A DNA stretch of 64,000 nucleotides from Bugulina stolonifera (taxonomy: Eukaryota; Bryozoa; Gymnolaemata; Cheilostomatida; Bugulidae), in contig OW285188.1 of NCBI GenBank assembly GCA_935421135.1, positions 26,203,233 to 26,267,232 of the forward strand, read 5' to 3'. This document shows, in pieces, positions 49,112-61,265 of the stretch. Each line of letters begins with the position of its first letter. The first letter of the stretch is position 1. The notes under the pieces are model-generated. The model was given only the letters and a program-made list of their open reading frames with translations, was not told the origin of the DNA and ran no database searches. Position numbers and translations under genes: made by a program.

Positions 49112-52100
49112 GATTTTGTCCGCAAGGTTATCAAATTGAGAAGATACAATCCATCCGAATGTTATGGAGTAGAGATTTGAGTAGAGAATGAAATAAACAA
49201 CACAGTTGGTAGTTCTGCCTCTTTCTTGTTATTTATCACACAATCAGCGGGATGGAGGTTTGCTGTGCCAATGCCTTGAGCTTAAACTTGTACCAACTAT
49301 GTGAATATCAGTGTATAGAGAGGAACTCATGTAGAGCTGCTATGTAATCCGGAGCCAATTAGAGAAGGGATACTAATTACAGAGACGACATGCTGCTGCC
49401 TTGGGAGGGGGAAGTATACGTCAGCCCATCAGCTAGTGTCACACAGCTAACAATATGTATTTCGCTGCTCTGCCCCTCTGTCTGCCTGCCCTATCCTAAT
49501 GATACTGAACGTAGTCTTCACTAACAATATTTGTATATGTATATGTTATATGTTATATGTTATATGTATATTGTATATTATGCACATGCACCTTGTCTAT
49601 ATTGGTTACACTACACTACACTACATGTGCCATTGCCTTACTATTATACCCATGGCTAACATTTATCTATAACCAATTTGCAAAGCATCTACTGAATCAG
49701 AGTTTGAAGCTATTTACAATTTTCAACTGAACTGATCCAAAACGGTGTCTGCACTTCCTACATTTCAATCTGTTTTGAACACAAAAATCAGAAACGTATT
49801 GTTTAGTATTCACCATGTTCAGCTACTTTGTAAATGTAGTCAAGAAGTCAACCGTTTCTACCAAAAATTTTAATATGCGACTGTAAGCCAAAAGAAGTTG
49901 ACTAATAACTGAATGGGTCACATAACTGATGGCCATGCTCCATAGTTTATGGTGCATAGAGGGGAGCCTAACACCCAAACTTCACTCAAACCCACGCATA
50001 ATGGCCATATTACAGCGTTTATGAGAGAGTAAGGCACCCTCCCATACCCCACCTGATCTATAAAATAAACAATGCCCTCGTTACACTTAATATTGTTTAC
50101 TTTAGATGCACATTGTAGCCGCCTAGAGATGGGTGTAGATAGAGTCAGACTCCGAGACTAACGTAGACTAAGGTAGTGCTAGTTATCTCAGTGCAGCTCA
50201 TTATAGCTGCACAACATTGTACAGATAAACGCCTTCTCCACTAAGTATAACATGAGCTGGCATAAACATTTACTCATTTATAACACAAATATAAATTTAG
50301 ATGATCCATGATCCCTAACCTACATTATAGATATAATTAATGTACATATACATGTAGCTATGTACGTGTAGCTACACTGTATGTACGTAGGCTATACAGT
50401 ACATGCACATTTACATGTACAGTATGCCCATGTGACTTCTCCTCCCTTTTTTAATTCAGACTTGGGTACCTACATGTAAGCCACCCTAATTGCACACCCC
50501 CATTCTAACCAGTGTACTTTGTAGTGAACTATCCAACCATTAGTGACCAGCTCACCATAGAATAATTCTATACTAGTGGCAGAGAGAAGACAACTCATAA
50601 TTCAATTAGATCCATTACTATCACATTATTTCCATTTCATGTATGCAGTATGCAAGGCTTCAGGTAGTAGTGTAAGTTTGCATGATCTTGTAATTACTTT
50701 CGGTTTGTTCCAAACAAAACCAGTGATATATATGGGGTTTGAATAAAAGTTTGAGAAATTTTTTTAATGAAATTAATAAAAACCTACTCACATGTACATG
50801 TATGTTATAGATAGTCAGTGCTAACTGCCTTCCCAGCACTATGTCACTTTGATCAAAATAAAGTTTTGATTAAATACAATGATTATAGAACATTAGCCAC
50901 TTATCTCCACCCATTACATGTAGTTCAATTGTACATGTACGTTTACTTAATAGTAGCCAATTATATGCTGACTAAAACCATATCTATTACACCTAGCAGT
51001 ACTAATTCAAATATCTACCATTACTTCATTTGTATTGAATGCAGTATTAGGTATTATGTCTGATATTAAATGTGTAGGTGGTTAGACCCTAAGCATGCAA
51101 CCATGGATCTGTACGTTTACATTGTATATGCATATCCACATGTACCAATATATACACTATTACCCTGTTGTACTATAATAAGAGCAGACAACTATCAAAT
51201 ATCATACACTGCCCAGCTAAAAGACAATAATAATGTCAATGTTGTAATAACCAGAGACCTGAGACTAGAGTAATACTAATGTACATTGTACATGTATAGG
51301 CCTACATGTATAAGTAAACTGGCCCATTCATGTGTTAGAGTGTGTGTAGTTATCAGGTTAAATTTGAGGTGTGTGTTCACAGTCAGCCTGATAATGGTGA
51401 CAAGAGTGAAAACATTACCCTGTATGGTACAGAAGTGGAGAAATTTGGACAGGAATGAAGATCCTCGTTTGTGGTTGGGAGTCAACCACCCTCACTTCAG
51501 ATTTTTCTCGACTTTCTCTGCATCTGCATCTATTTTTCTTGTATTGAGTAGTAATTCCCAAGGCACTAATATTACAGTAAGTTGTTCTGGCTAACCCTAA
51601 TACAAGTTTTAGTACAAATCTAAAACCATGAAAGACACATACATCTCTCTCACACACTTTCATGGGGTTTTCCCAACAAGTAGGTGTATCAAATAACACA
51701 TTTAGCTGTATTTGCCAATCTAAATGTATATATATTTATATAGTATATGTTTATTGTAGTAATATATTCTACATGTACATGTATATGTACATAACTAGAG
51801 TTGTTTGTCTAATATTAATATTTTAATCTGAAGATGACCCTAACTGCTACTTAGCACTATATTTATAGTATTTAGTAGGTTCCCAACAGCTCTAGCTCAA
51901 GAGAACACATAGACAGCCATTCTACAAGACATAAGCCCTCACTCTCTCCATAACACATCATACATACACAGTATCAAACTACTTCATTCAAATTGAACTG
52001 AACTTTGAATATAAAATAACACAACATGCATCCATTAAATTAAAGCCAATCACTACTCATATGTATTGTGATATTTTGGAGTGTTTCACCATGAAAACTT

Positions 52101-55100
52101 ACATTTCTTAATAGGATGCTGTTTGTGCTGCCGCTGCCGCTGCATGGTAGTAGAGTTGCTGATGAATCTGTCAGTGCACCAACACCACAGGCTGGGACTT
52201 GTCAGGTAAATAGACCCACTCACTTATTAGTAATACTGTATGACCACACCTCTAATGTATGCACTGGATAATCTATAGTCTCTCACAGTCAACAAGTCAA
52301 CAACATTTAACTAAACTCCCTTTTATACATAAAGTAGTAAGTACCATTCAGTGAACCATTCATGTGCATATGCATGTATACATACACCTTCATTCACTAC
52401 CCATAGCTTATAATCAACTATATGTATATTAACTAATGGTACCAAATCAATACCAGCTTCAACAATTATTATTATGCATATTATTATACTTTCAGTGTGC
52501 ATTCCGGATGGGAACTCATTTATATGCAAATGTCAGCATGTTTGCTAAAATATAAAATAATAATACATAAGCTGTAAGATATCAATATTATTTCAACTTT
52601 GAAGTTATCTTCTTTTCTCATTTTATAAAACTACAAGGGCAGTTAACTCCAATAACATTATATGTAAGCTTTGCTAATGACATTCTGTCAAACCTAAAGC
52701 AAATGTGATACACGCATTGTATGTTATGGGATTACTCTCTCTACTCTAGTAAAATAGCATGTTTTACTGATGACCATAAAACTGTCACTTACATTGTATC
52801 ACCTGTCATCTGTATTATGTCAATACAATGACACTTCTACATGTGTAATGCTTTATGACTTATCATCTACATACATATACAAATTTATCTAAACTAAATC
52901 AGAGACAAGAATGACCTAGTTCTAAAAATAAACAGAACTTGCTCTTAAAATAAGACAGAGCAATATCCAGTCCCAGATATAAGATAACAATTTACCTATT
53001 GGTGTTTAATTTATTCCCATACCAACTGTTAACACATGATGAGCTTGGGAGACCGTTTGGGGTTTATATTCATTCATTTAATCCCACAAGTACTTATCAT
53101 ATCACAACACAACACATCAACTAGTTAATATTTAATACATTCATATAAATGTGTAAATGAGTATTACTACTATACATGTATTGTGTCATGGGACAGTAGG
53201 CACTAGTTTGAGATGCTAATCAGAATTGATAATCACTGATATCCTTATTAGGCATAAAGATTTGTGGTATAAATATCACATCTTTGGTCGTCTCTATTCT
53301 AATGCGTCACCACATGGGACCAGTGTACTAGGAAGAGCTACTCAACTTTGGAGTTGCATCACCTTCATATAGAAGACTGTCATCCCAGCCACTGTTATAT
53401 TCATCAACAGTGCAAAAAAATAAAACTCAAAGTTGCCAATAAATATTATTGTGTAATGCTGTCACCATTAGCTTGTCTCAATCTGCAAATGTTTAGTTTT
53501 TCCTCTTCATCAAGTTTAGTTTAGAATGCCTGAACAATAAGCACGAGTGTAATAAATCCATCACATGTCACAATTCCCCCAGATGTATGAAAATCTTAAA
53601 TAAATTAATATCTCTGTCTCTGGAAGCGACTCCCCATCTTACAAAGTATACAGGAAACATGCAAGCTGGGCACTAGAAAGCATGTGTTGCTATTGCTAAC
53701 TACATGTACTTGCACATGGAGAAAGCTCAACAATATAGTACATGTAATGGACATAATAGGGAAAGTTTGACAGAAAATATTTTTCCTTTCAACTAACCCA
53801 TAATCTAATGATATACATTCAGATTCTATAGATCTAGGTAAAGTGTAAAACTTCAACTATATTATAATTTATACATTGAAAGAACTTGGACTAAAGTGAG
53901 GAAATGGTAAAATCCAAGACTAAGAGTCATAAGAGAGAGGTGAAAGTTGTGAGTAACCTGTTTAATCATCCCCTAAATTCAGTAGTATAGAAGGCACAGC
54001 TACATGTATATTATCAACACAGTGGGAGGACAATTCCTAAATGGTAGTTATTAAAATAATGATATACCACAGAGTACACAAAACCCATTTGAAAAGTAAT
54101 TTATTTAATGCATAGACTTTAATTAGATTGAGAGTTTGCTAATTGTGTTTTTCTAACTAATCTTTTAAGAGACTCTATTTGTTAATGGGCCTTGTTTATA
54201 GATAAGCTATAGTATAGATAGAATGAACTGAAATCTAACTAAAATAGTAGAATGTACATGCCAAGCCATGCAGGTATTGACGTCTGTTGGGTGTTGTATT
54301 GTAACAATGCTTATCCATTTACATTATTGAAATAAAAATAGCTGTTACTTAGCTCACTTTACTTTAGCTAATGACAATATAGTTGTTACATGTCATGTAA
54401 TTACTTGTATATCACAATATTATATAGTAGCGTAGCTCATGCCGATGTGGTTCAACTGTCTACAAGATGGCCGACAGATGTGTAATAATTATTCAGTGAG
54501 CGCTGCCACCACCAAGTCAGGATTGTTCATCTCAACAACAATGGCTACAGGAAACACACAGTATTGATTACATTCTGGTTTATAAAACTCTAACAGTTCC
54601 ACTCTACTCGTATAGCATTATTTTCTGGCTTGCACACAGTTTACAGTGTAATATATGTAGTATACACGACTATGTACACAGTTTACAGTGTAATATGTAG
54701 TATACAGGACTATGCACACAGTTTATAGTGTAATATGTAGTATACAGGACTATGCACACAGTTTACAGTGTAATATGTAGTATTTAATACAGGACTACAT
54801 GTATGTGCTGACTTCTATGAAATATACTTGCTATCTATCAGTTGGGCATTGTGCAGCTATTAGGTATGTCGCACAGGCATGCGTGAGGAGTTTTTTTTAC
54901 CAAAGAACCACAGTTTTCAACTGTTATTTACAAGTAGAGTCTCACAGCATTCATACAGCATGAGCCTGCCTAGTTAGCACTCTGCTGCTGCTACTGTGTA
55001 CAATGTACACATTACGTTGTGCACATTACAATGTACACATTACGTTGTGCACATTCAACTTACTATACAATACAGCCTACAACTTAGACAAACCAAGCAG

Positions 55101-56815
55101 TATGTGATAATACTACACTACACTATAATCAATCCACAGTCCCCCAACCTACACTATTTATAATACTATAAAGCACAGTCTATAACAGTCCCCCACCCTA
55201 CACTATAATAATATAATAGTACACATACCCCACCCTACACTACATTTGTATATTATAATAATATATAAAACTCATAATCATGCACATGCATCACCAGTCA
55301 CTAATTTGATACATGATGGAATTAGATGGGACAGCATCAGCTCGAGTTCCTACAATTATGTACAGGTTACTATTGAAATAAGAAGGTGGTTCTGGTACAC
55401 CACACAGTAAAAACTTGGATAATGGGAGAGAACTGAGGTTAGTGCAGGATCAGCTAATGAAGTGGAATATAAATCCGTACATTGGAGACAAGGTATTCCT
55501 CCCACTCAAACACATGTGTATGATTTCCCAGTATAAAACACACTTGGGAACCGTAGTAACTACTCCATAACACATAATATATAAATATGCAACTAATAAC
55601 TAATAATAAATTGATTAAATGAATAAATATGTGATTTTTTAACAAAATACAAACATTTCAATTACTTGATATTCTTTCTAGGTGTTCAAGTAGATATTAA
55701 AGGGACATTTCCCAAATTCCAGTTGGAAACGGTGTGTTTAGAAAATATACGGTTAGAAAATGTATATTTAAAAACTGTGCAGTTGAGCTGTAAGACAAGA
55801 TGACTGTCATGTGTATTATACAGAAAAGCGCTATAATAATTTTATGTTATGTAGGTCTATAGTATCCACATTGATTATATTTGCACTTTTTTTGTGAAAC
55901 TGAAGTAAACTATAACTTACGTTCTACCAACTGGATTGCTCTATTTGGCAATAATGAAATACAAACCAATGCTTTAAAATAATCTCAGCGGTACTGAAGT
56001 CGCATTTGCCTTAAACTTTTAACATAAGACTTGGTCTTTGTTTACTAAAAGCTTGAAATGTAATTGAAACTTTTTCTATTTTGTTTAATAAATTATAATT
56101 ATTCAATTATTCAATAATAAATAAGTATAAATACGAAAAGCTGAGTAAACCTACAACAAAAATCATCACTGAGTGACAAAGACGGTTGCACCAAAGTCTG
56201 AATGGTAAGGATGACATCGAATTACAAAGATTGAAAAAGGCACAATATGCATGCACCCATATGTCGTGACACTAGCCATTACCGAAAGTGGCACACCAAA
56301 GGGATAGAAGCGATTTGAATGCAAAAACTGAATCAAATCGAACCACCGGATTCGGTTTACATTTTGAAATTTCTCGGTCTTTGGATCGAGAGGAAATAAA
56401 AACTGAAAACTGAAACACCGTGCAGCACTAAAAAAGCTCCAACACTATTCAATTTGACAGTGAGATAAGGCTTTTTTCTCTCCCTCTCATTTTTATGATA
56501 ACAATAATATTAGAAACTGTGATAGATTTTAATAGCTTACATGTAGTACAGCTTGATACAGAAGTCATGTTATGTTGTCATGTACAGAAAGGAACATAAT
56601 AATAATGTATGGATTCCATTCATGGAATTCTTGCACTTTACATGTAGATCGAACTACTTCAGTTTTTCTCCCAGGTATTATATACAAAGTAAATGTATTT
56701 ATGCCAGCAAAGTATTTTTTGGCTCGTATCATGTTTCAATATCACTCTAGATTAAAACTTTAAATCAGAAAACAAACTGGCAAACAGTAAAACAAGGGTA
56801 TTCAAGTAAACCTAC
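49112..56815. other. Long AT-rich interval, probably PDE1 intron 1 of the long form
   Basis: 7.7 kb without a convincing gene. Two plus-strand exon-like blocks are visible: 51383-51458 (24 codons to a stop after a GTTCACAG acceptor) and 52115-52205 (acceptor AATAG, donor GTAAAT). There is also a 39-bp repeat at 54645-54790 and a short repeat at 55008-55055. Neither exon-like block has a partner. Confidence 0.4.
54645..54790. repeat. About 39-bp tandem repeat, 4 copies
   Basis: Units contain CACACAGTTTACAGTGTAAT and ATGTAGTATACAGGACTAT. Confidence 0.9.
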
Positions 56816-56945
56816 CAATCTTGTATGTCGTTCCATCAGGCAAAGTAAATGTAGCAGCCGTGTGACTTTTTGTCAGTTTTTTAGGACGCCTGGATATGAA
56901 GACTTTGTCTGTGGAGTCCGGTTCGATATTGAGATCAGAATCCAT
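56816..56945 (-). other. Candidate alternative first coding exon of PDE1
   Basis: An ATG at 56945 opens 43 codons (with VFISRRPKKLTKSHTAA and TLPDGTTYKIG) and ends in phase 1 at a consensus GTAGGT donor. Joined to the exon at 43663 it reads TYKIG into EVTVLKRN. The 44527-44569 exon ends in the same way (KNIG). Two first exons ending in the same phase and residues fit two promoters giving different PDE1 N-termini, as in vertebrate PDE1 genes. Confidence 0.55.
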
Positions 56946-58095
56946 TATATCTACTGGTTTGAGTCAGTTGTCAGATACGAGAGAGAGAGATTATGCTAGT
57001 AGTCTCTCTCTTATGAGAAAGGACAACTTATTACGTACCTATCCAAGCATGTTATGTCAGTGGAACAGATAAAGGAATTATTTATAAAATAATGTAATTG
57101 TTAGGATTAGGCTAGAGATCCCTCATTGGTGTAACTATAGATGCAGTCCTAACTACTGATAGTAACAATAATCCACACAACCTATGCTATCTCTACTCGT
57201 TTACAAGTGTGATGAAACAATTATACTTGCAAGCATGCGCTGCAGTACTTAAACGCTAATAACTGCAGAATGTATATCTATGTATCATATCAAGGTAATC
57301 ATAAGAGTATGTAAAATAATTAATGTAAAGCCATAACTCTATTGGCAGGTTTTAGTACTTGATACATTCATACTATAGCAGTTATCAGATACTTCTATTT
57401 GCAGCATTCAAATGACAAACTTGTCTTTAAATGTGGAGTTGTTTTCAACAAGCAATAAATTTTCTATGTTTCAAAGACACTTGGTGACTTGAGAAATACT
57501 GATCATTAATAGAGATGCTAATGAGCAGCATACATGTAGTTTAATATGGGAAATAGAGCTCCCTGCAGACCAGATATTATAGAAATAGTTAAATGTCAAT
57601 AGACAGACAACATGTAGGACTACACGCAGTGCAAGACGTAGACCCATTTTATAGGTCAGCAGAAGGGACATACATTCCCCAGCTTTCTGTTGATGATTTA
57701 TACAAGTAAGAAATGGTGCTGATAGTGATGATATATTACTTTAAGGGGTGCAACGTTTTATCAGATTAGAACTCCTGTCAGCACTATATAATGTGGGTGA
57801 CCTTTACTTCATCCAATATCAGTAGTCTAACATACAGTAATGACCATAAAATTTACTAGTCTTGTTGCATTTCCTTGGTACAAAATACAATATACTTTTT
57901 GTACCAACATTTAGAGTTATCCTCTCTCTGCTTTGAAGAAAATGTACATGTGGTTGAAGAGCGAGAGAACAACTTTAAAGGATCCCTCTCACTAATTACC
58001 CTGCTCAGCAAATCTAGTTTTGTGTCAAAATGAAGGCAGCAGCAAAGTCATGTGTTTCAGAGTTGTGCTCTCAACATATTTCTCCTTCCCATGAT
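56946..58095. other. Spacer upstream of the distal PDE1 exon
   Basis: About 1.1 kb, AT-rich. If the exon at 56816 is real, it includes a PDE1 promoter. I see no coding exon. Confidence 0.4.
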
Positions 58096-58109
58096 GCATC
58101 GCGCGATGC
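58096..58109. repeat. Perfect 14-bp GC-rich palindrome
   Basis: GCATCGCGCGATGC equals its own reverse complement and contains CGCGCG in an AT-rich setting. It lies 6 bp outside the left inverted repeat. Confidence 0.9.
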
Positions 58110-58115
58110 GCTAAA

Positions 58116-58264
58116 GTGCTGCCCATAGAGGTAACACCCCATAGAGCAGGAACTTAAAAATTTTCCGCTATTAAACGCCGATTGGCCACTTGATGCCAAT
58201 TTTCCCCACGGGCGGCCATGATGCGATGGGGATTTCGTCCGTTTGTTTACATTAGTTACCATTA
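58116..58264. repeat. Left member of a diverged inverted repeat
   Basis: Matches the reverse complement of 61136-61265 in several blocks, including TAGAGCAGGAACT, GCGGCCATGATG and CGTTTGTTTACATTAGTTACC. The pair is about 3 kb apart. It could be the ends of an old DNA element or two inverted copies of a short repeat. Confidence 0.7.
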
Positions 58265-58722
58265 CAATTATATATAAAACATAAAATTTTTCAACGCTGT
58301 TATTTACAGATACTATTTGTGTAAAATGTTTTCAATTTATATCTAAACTGTTTAATAATAACTCTGCTTTTTCACAATAGCAGTGATTTTAAAAATCTCT
58401 TTGTAAAATAGGACTTTACAGAAAAATAAGAATGGATGTTTACTCGACCAAATAATACTAGTAACCGACTAGCACGGCAGCGTATATCGGTAGAAAGTCT
58501 GTAAATGCGTTGATTGGTCAACCAAAATAAAACCGCATATTATTGGGTATTAAAATCTCTAATCCCTAACATGATAGGCTTATTGTACAGAATTATCTAC
58601 CCATAAAGGACTTTCGATAGCACGTGAACAATTCTCTGTTCATTTCAAAAAATGAGCGTGGAGCTAGTTGTACTAGTGGCATTCCTGGAACAATAATTAT
58701 ACAATCTGACAATCTCATATAG

Positions 58723-58809
58723 TTAACATTGGGGTGATTGCAAGAGTGTACTTTGGGTTTCTTTGGACTAACAGTGGAGTGTGGTTAGTAGGAATACAGT
58801 ACGGTTGTT
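58723..58809 (+). other. Exon-like block
   Basis: Acceptor at 58721-58722, open reading containing IGVIARVYFGFLWTNSG, and a consensus GTGAGT donor at 58810. Its phase out (1) does not fit the open frame of the next block at 59569, so an intermediate exon or a different gene is needed. Confidence 0.3.
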
Positions 58810-59568
58810 GTGAGTTGGAACTGGAAAGACAATGAAATAAATTCAATTGTTATTTATTGTAGAATTATTTATTGTTGTAAAATTAAAAATTTACTCAATA
58901 ATAAAATTAAATAATATAATCATTTTAATTAGCCCAGAAGTTATAGCAAGTATAATTGTTTAAAATTAATAAGCACATTCATTTATCCAGTAATAGACTA
59001 TTACTAATAGTGGAATCTCTCGGTACTGTTATTGATTGATTGAGGCTGAGTTAAATTAACTTTGCTCACTGTCATTGCTGTACCTATAGTTATTAATTAT
59101 AGTAATGGTAATAGGCTATTACTACGTTGTAAATATAGTAATACTATCAGGTGAAGTTGTGATCGCGACTCACTAGCAATTTATTACAACAGTCACAGAT
59201 CAAAATCACTCACTCATTAGATCAGTGACTACACTATACCTACTTCTACTAAACTAACTATTATTTTATTAATTCAGGTGATTTCCATAGACTATCTGTC
59301 AACATGAACATTTTTATCATTGAATTGATTATATTAATATTTATATAATTATTTTATAATATCAATATTTGTGATTGTAAATTAATTTTTTTGTAATAAT
59401 ATAATAATTATAATAGGCTATAAATATAATAGACCTATTATGATTATAATTATTGTAACTGTGTTATAGGCCTATCATCATTACTTTGAATGTTAGTATA
59501 GGCTAACTTTATATTGCTAGGAAATTTATTTAAGAAATCTATAAACTATCAATGACTTTGTTTCACAG

Positions 59569-60582
59569 ATGTGAACTTTCCTTTGTCCATTCCTGTCTAG
59601 AGTTTGATTCCGAGGCTTTGTAGTATCTAATTGCCTAGCGCAGTTAGTAGCCTAAATACATTATAATCAAAGATCTACACCAGCTTAGCATAATCTTAGA
59701 ATGGTTTCAAGCTAAACTATAACTGAAAGGAAAGATGATATGGAAGGAAAAATCTAAATTTCTAAGGGCTGTTAATTAGTCATTAAACATTATAATGTAG
59801 AACGTTGAATAGTCTTATGCAGGTTTATAGGCCTACGTCATTTATTTAATTTCTTGGTAACAGTTTGTTTAACCAAAACTTTCCTAGCCTTTCTACCTAC
59901 AATAGAATAGGTGCAGGTTGAGTTGTAGCATTGATTTGTTATTTATAATAGGTTGGAGATTAAAGTGAAATCTGGATACCACGATGCACATCGCCACAAC
60001 TCTATGTGTGGTGCCCATCCATCATACCCATCAAGTAGGTTATGATTATGAACTCTTTTCCTGGGACTCGTGCACACAAACTGTAACAACTGCTTCCCAA
60101 TTAGAAATGTGTTTCACGGTTAAAATGAGAAGCTTGATTTAATTAAGGCTTGTTGTTTTATATATATGTGTGAGAATGTACTTGGTAGATTTCTGTCGTC
60201 TATTATAGAGCTGTTATGAATTTAATTCATAGGTAACATTCAGAGTGATCAACTATATCAACATAATATATGTCTTATCGAAATCGTACTTTATTTTACT
60301 CTAATATAATGTGATGCCAATTTGGCAAGAATCATGTAACTACTAATAGCTGTACTATTATGGTAGGACAGTAGGCATTGAACATGTTTCGTTACTGCTT
60401 TATTATTTGGATCTAACACCTCTTATATGTCTGTAAACTATTTATCTGTGGTAAGCGTGAAGCATTTATTTATCTGGTATCAATTTCCTAATATAGGTCT
60501 ACTAGACAGAATATTGATCTGTGCTGATGCTGTGAATTTTGAAGAGCTGGCTGACCTTATTCCTAAGAATGGCAAGGAGTGA
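59569..60582 (+). CDS. Possible small multi-exon gene, 5' end not found
   Basis: Three blocks fit together in phase: 59569-59619 (acceptor TTTGTTTCACAG), 59952-60034 (acceptor TTTATAATAG, donor GTAGGT) and 60497-60582 ending in TGA. The joined reading is about 72 residues with LEIKVKSGYHDAHRHN in the middle and ADAVNFEELADLIPKNGKE at the end. Composition is protein-like and unlike the AT-driven surroundings. I recognise no family. The first donor (TT|GTAGTA) is weak and no start codon was found. It lies between the inverted repeats at 58.1 and 61.2 kb, so it may belong to a mobile element or be an ordinary host gene. Confidence 0.35.
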
Positions 60583-61135
60583 CTTCTGAATATTGAATAA
60601 GAGTTCTTATGCTATTTTTATTCAGTAAATATTTAAAATAGTATTGGTCAAAATATTAGCATTTATACTCCATGTTATGAATTGGTTTTGTTTGTCTACA
60701 TAAATGTTTTTATTTGTAATATGCAACTTCTGCAAATCTGTTCTACATATAGAAATACACCTATTAATACTTATACTCTATCAATCATGTGATACCAGGG
60801 TAAACCATAGGACGTAGGACAATTAACAAGTACAGTTATGTAGCTTTAGCTGTATTGTAATTTGAGGTAAAAGTAAAGTATTCTTGCCTACTGAAAGCCA
60901 AAATAACTAGAACTAGGAGCTGTGTAATAATAATTTTGTGATGTACTTATATACTAATATACAATATTTGCAATTACCATGCAGTTACTATCAAAGTTAC
61001 ACAATATAGAAAAATACAATAATTATGTTGGTCTGAAATAATTGGAAAATATGTGTGCAACAGAAAATTTCAGATTATTGGTAGCAAAGAACAAATTTTG
61101 ACTACTAACTAAATGACTAACTAATCATAGCAGCG

Positions 61136-61265
61136 CATAGGTAACTAATGTAAACAAACGGTAACTACCCCAACACATCATGGCCGCTAGGGATGAAAAG
61201 TGGCATCACAAAATTTACCGGAGTTCCTGCTCTAGGGGAGATAACTCTATGGTGCTGCCCTAGGA
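61136..61265. repeat. Right member of a diverged inverted repeat
   Basis: Inverted partner of 58116-58264. Shared blocks include GGTAACTAATGTAAACAAACG and AGTTCCTGCTCTA. Confidence 0.7.
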
